Of a DNA stretch of 22,873 nucleotides, positions 17,701 through 22,873 are shown piece after piece. This DNA comes from Auxenochlorella pyrenoidosa (taxonomy: Eukaryota; Chlorophyta; Trebouxiophyceae; Chlorellales; Chlorellaceae). Position 1 is the first letter of the stretch, and each line of letters begins with the position of its first letter. The position numbers were made by a program, and so were the translations under genes. The notes beneath the pieces were generated by a model. That model searched no databases and was not told the DNA's origin. It saw only the letters and a list, made by a program, of their open reading frames with translations. Where the stretch lies: assembly GCA_001430745.1 (NCBI GenBank), contig KQ481956.1, positions 338,105 through 360,977 of the forward strand, given 5' to 3'.

Positions 17701-20644
17701 GTCGGCAGAGCAGCCCGCCTGCCGGCTGGCCCTCCCATGCCAACCACGTTCCTTGGCCGTCATGGGCAGTTTCATCAGTGGTGAGGGCAGCCCCGGCGGC
17801 AGTAGCGGCGGCGCCTTTTTGGTGGTGGGGTCGAGCAGCGGAGAGGTACTCTGGTGGCGGCTGTCAGTGCAGCGGGACGCTTTCGGCGGCAGCACTGGGT
17901 TGCAGCTCGCGGAGTGCGGCTGGGCGCGGGCAGGGGTGGCACCCGTCGTGCTGCACCCCTTGCCTCCAGCAGCAGCAAGCCACAGCAGCGGCAGCACCGG
18001 GGTCAGCAGTGCTGAGCCTCTGGCACCGGCAGGGCCGGCAGCGGCCGCAGCGGCATCCCCCGGCCCCGCAAGCCGCCCCACTCTGCTGGCACTCTCCGAC
18101 CAGGCCGTGCTGCTGGGCCCAGATCCGGCACGGCCCGACCGCCTGGCACCCGCCCGCCTGCATGGTGGGCAGGGCCTCGCGGCGGCCTGCCCAATGGTCA
18201 CGGCAGAGCTGCCGGGCGGAGGCCTGGCATACGTGCAGGGAGGGGAGCTGCACATCGGCAGGCTGGATCCTGCTGTGCAGCTGCGCTGGGATGAGCTGCC
18301 GCTGGTTGATGGTGCCACGGCCAGCGCAGCCGTTGTGCTGGCTGGCTGCGGCATGGCAGCGGTGGCCTGCGCCGAGGCGCACGGCGGCAGCAGCCTCCGC
18401 CTTGTGGACGCATCATCCTTGGACCAGTTGGCCCGACTGCCCATGCCAGCAGGGCACGCCATCACAGCGCTGGCAGCGGCAAGCCTGCCCTGTTCCTCGC
18501 TGCGGCAGGCTGCGGCGGCTGTCCCAGGCGGCGGCGGTGCAGGGCCTGCAGCTGCGAGCAGCGCATCAGCAGCATCCAAGGCGGGCACCAAGGAGTTTCT
18601 CCTGGTCGCACTGAGTGCAGACAACATGGCAGCTGCCAGCAGCTGGCAGGCAGCAGACGAAGAGCTGCCTGCAGCATGTACAGATGAGGCTGCAGGAGCA
18701 GGCAGCAGCCAACCTTGGTGGCGGCAGCAGCCCACAGACGAACCCCAGCCGGCCCCTGGGCAGCAGGACCAGCATGCAGGCAGCAGCAGCTCCCAGCCGG
18801 CATCCGTGCTTCGCGTGTACGAGGTGCGGCGGCGGCGGCAACCCGAGCCTGCGGCTGGCAGCGGCGGCAGCAGCGCTGGCAGAGGGCACGAACTTGTGCT
18901 TCACGGCAGCTGCCCTCTGCCCACCGCTGCCTTCAGCCTGGCAGCCGTGCAGCCAGACACTCAGGCCTACGGCGCCTGGATTGCGGGCTCCGCAGCTGGC
19001 AGCGCCGCGAGGCCAGACGCTGGCTGCGCAGCTGAACAGCCCTCTGCGCCGGTGTCGACAGCAGCCGGGGAGCCACTGTTGGCGGCAGGCTGCCACGACG
19101 GCATGGTGCGTCTCTACAGGTGAGCACAGCATGTGCTGAGAGAGTCGTGCCAGCGCGAATGCAACAAACGTACAATCCACTGCTGTCGTTTGCTTGCCCT
19201 GCGGTTCCTGGCCCCGCCCCTCTGAGTCTCATCCCTGCCCCTCCCCCTCATGTCCTACGCTTGCAGGATGTACATTGATGATGAAGGGGTGGAGGCGCAG
19301 CAGGCGGTGCAGCGAGGCCTAGCAGACATAGCAGCCGCCGCGGTGCAGCCGCTGCGACTCTCTGCAGACCCCGACCAGCAGCGGGCAGGGCAAGCTGAGG
19401 GCACTGAGCGCAGCGTCCAGGGCAGCCACAGCCAGCAAGCGCCGGCCCTGCTGGTGCCCACGCTCAGCAGGCGCCTCTGGCATGGCCGCGTGGCGCTGCA
19501 GCTCGTGGCAAAGGTGGGGCAGGCTGCCTGGCGCTCACACACCTCCTGCTGATGGCTCCCGCTCCTGGTTCAACACTTGCCTTTGCCCAGGCAGCCTGCC
19601 GGGTCTCAACCTCAGCGCCAACGCCTTGATGCACTTGTGGCCGCCTCCTCAGCTTTGCCGCCACCCCACCCGTACCCCACACTCCCGCAGGCTCCCACGT
19701 GCTTTGAGGGCCTGCCCACCAGCCTGGCTGCTGCCGGCAGCACGCTGTATGCGCTGGATCTGCTGTCCTCCCTCACCGCCTTTCGGGTGCAGCCCTTGGC
19801 AGCAGGGCAGCCGCCCAACTTGGTGCCCCTGGCCGCTGACGTGGCAGGGAACCACGTCAGTGCCATGCTGCCGCTGGGGCACGCTGGGCTCGCTGTGCTT
19901 GCCGGCCTCGCCGACGGCGGCCTGCGGCTGCTGCAGCGCGACGAGGCGGCTGAACGGCAGCGGCACGCGGCGGCGAAGCAGCGGTGGGATGCGCTGCGCG
20001 AGCTGGGCGGCGCTGGTGAGGAGGGCGCCGCGCTGCCGGCGCCTCGGCCAAGCAGCAGCAGCTTCACTCCTTCGCTGCGTGAAGCGACGGCCCTTGAACC
20101 GCTGTCTGTGGCGGGCCCCTCGACCACCGGCGCCCCCGGTCCGGGGGGCAGCAGCGGCGTGGCCGGCATCCTCCCAGGCGCGCTGGGCGTGCCGCTGAGG
20201 CAGTTTGGTGAGCGCGGGGAGCTGGGCAGCCAGGGCTGCGGCCCGAGCAGCACGGCTGGCTGCAGCGGGGGCGGGCCTGCAGCGTTGCAGGCGGCCCCGG
20301 TGGCGGGCAATGCTCCGCTGCTGCATGCCGAGCCCGCCACCGTGGTCTGCACCAATGGCAGTGTGCTGACTGCTCGAGTGGTCAGCCCAGAAGAGCACGG
20401 CACGCTGTGGCAGCTGCATAAGGCAGCAGAACTGACAGCAGACCACGGCGCCTCGCTGACAGTGGGCCCAGCGGGTGCAGCAGGCGGCACGGCAGGCACA
20501 GGTGCCATTGGCGCCGCCGTTGATGGTGGCCTGCTGGTGGCTGCCTACACGCAGGCAGCCTGGCAGCAGCGGCTGCTGCGGGCAGCTCCAGCTGATGCTG
20601 TGCAGCGGGGCCGATGCATCTTGGAGGCGCAGGGTCTGCTGTGA
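14723..20644 (+). CDS. DDB1/CPSF160/SF3b130-superfamily protein (MMS1_N + CPSF_A), At3g11960-like, 9 exons
   Basis: Exons 14723-15326, 15512-15704, 15871-16498, 16683-16925, 17108-17239, 17369-17476, 17636-19119, 19267-19513 and 19691-20644 give about 1530 aa in one frame. The fold is expected to be three beta-propellers. Marks of the MMS1_N part: GLLFVGSSSGSSAFLEL (like the FVGSxxGDSxLxxL of DDB1), then PISSACLFEDD..GRLLACCGQPP (like the PIxDxxVxD...LxxCSG segment), then MLQVTPQGARVF. The CPSF_A part (exons 7-9) has GCHDGMVRLYRMYIDD, LYALDLLSSLTAF, VVCTNGSVLTARV..E and a final VDGGLLVAAY. The closest type from memory is plant At3g11960, a CPSF-A protein outside the DDB1, CPSF160 and SF3b130 groups. 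Members act as CUL4 adaptors or RNA-processing scaffolds; which applies here is unknown. Exon 7 is very long with Ser/Gly/Ala-rich inserts. Exon 7 could start at 17639 instead of 17636. The N-terminus is uncertain: 14723 is only the first ATG in frame. Confidence 0.8.
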
Positions 20645-21064
20645 ACCCTTGACAACACGCTCTGAGAGGCTTGGAAAACGGCACAAGGCACCAAAGTTGT
20701 AAAGGCAACCTACAAAAAGCCGTTGGGTCACGTCCAGCAGTGTCGCCAGCCGTGGCCCAAGCCGCCCTTGCGGCAGCACAGGCAAGCACACGCTGTGCCG
20801 CGGCCACCCTGCCATCCAGGTTGCCCACGGGCTCTGCGGTTTCCCCGATCAGCGATTCTCTGTGACCTCCTCATCCCACTCTCCTCCAGGCCAAGCAGAG
20901 GGCGTGTTTGCTTGCCTCGAGGACCTTCCCTCTCGGCGCGCTCTTCCGAAGCGTCCTTGCAGCCCTGAAATAACATCAGTGCTCCTTTTCTGAACGTAAG
21001 AACCGTGTCAGCAAGCGCGGGAGCCCCCCTCAACCTCTGAGCGCCAGGACACAGTTTCGGCGCA
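20645..21064 (+). promoter_or_regulatory. 3' UTR of the DDB1-like gene and upstream region of RAB2
   Basis: The first 58 bases carry the 3' UTR with a TGTAA signal; the rest must contain the RAB2 promoter and 5' UTR. No coding exon, TATA box or other named element is convincing. The sequence is poorer in GC than the exons around it. Confidence 0.55.
20698..20702 (+). terminator. TGTAA polyadenylation-type signal of the DDB1-like gene
   Basis: TGTAA lies 54 bases after the TGA at 20642-20644, in a local A-rich stretch, as expected for a green algal poly(A) signal. Confidence 0.65.
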
Positions 21065-22871
<1,807 letters not shown>

Positions 22872-22873
22872 GT

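Noticed and set aside
17365..18735. Minus-strand open frame of 456 codons
   Set aside because: Antisense to the long exon 7 of the DDB1-like gene; no motif and no splice structure.

Overview
The window is nuclear DNA of a GC-rich green alga. Almost every gene is split by short introns, most donors begin GTG rather than GTA, acceptors end in (C)nGCAG or TGCAG, and TGTAA polyadenylation-type signals follow three of the plus-strand genes. The proteins are eukaryotic, with plant and green-lineage relatives, and are rich in Ala, Gly and Gln. A Chlorella-like trebouxiophyte fits best; this is inference from base composition and gene style. There are no CRISPR arrays, transposons, rRNA or tRNA genes that I can see.

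Layout. (1) 2-871, plus: 3' end of a gene whose C-terminus resembles the YaaW/UPF0174 family. (2) 1358-3373, plus: a six-exon gene for a helical-repeat (TPR-like) protein of 406 aa. (3) 3574-8935, minus: a twelve-exon importin-beta family gene, best matched to transportin-3/MOS14 (import of SR splicing factors), 1199 aa. (4) 9698-13404, plus: a ten-exon TAH18/NDOR1/ATR3 diflavin reductase, 715 aa, of the cytosolic iron-sulfur assembly pathway. (5) 14140-14499, minus: a two-exon gene for a 73-aa basic protein with two CDK-type SP-x-K/R sites and a C-terminal KRRLF. (6) 14723-20644, plus: a nine-exon DDB1/CPSF160/SF3b130-superfamily protein (MMS1_N plus CPSF_A), about 1530 aa, like plant At3g11960. 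(7) 21065-22856 and beyond, plus: RAB2/RABB1 GTPase, cut by the window end.

All exon models were built by hand. In each, the exon phases add up to an uninterrupted reading frame, and family motifs are continuous across the junctions where the family is known. The models contain 41 complete introns. Three use a GC donor (two in the importin gene, one in TAH18), and one RAB2 exon is only 14 nt long. The genes are housekeeping genes in ordinary eukaryotic order and do not form an operon-like system. The least explained parts are the small RxLF protein, its head-to-head pairing with the DDB1-like gene, and the unresolved N-terminus of that gene.
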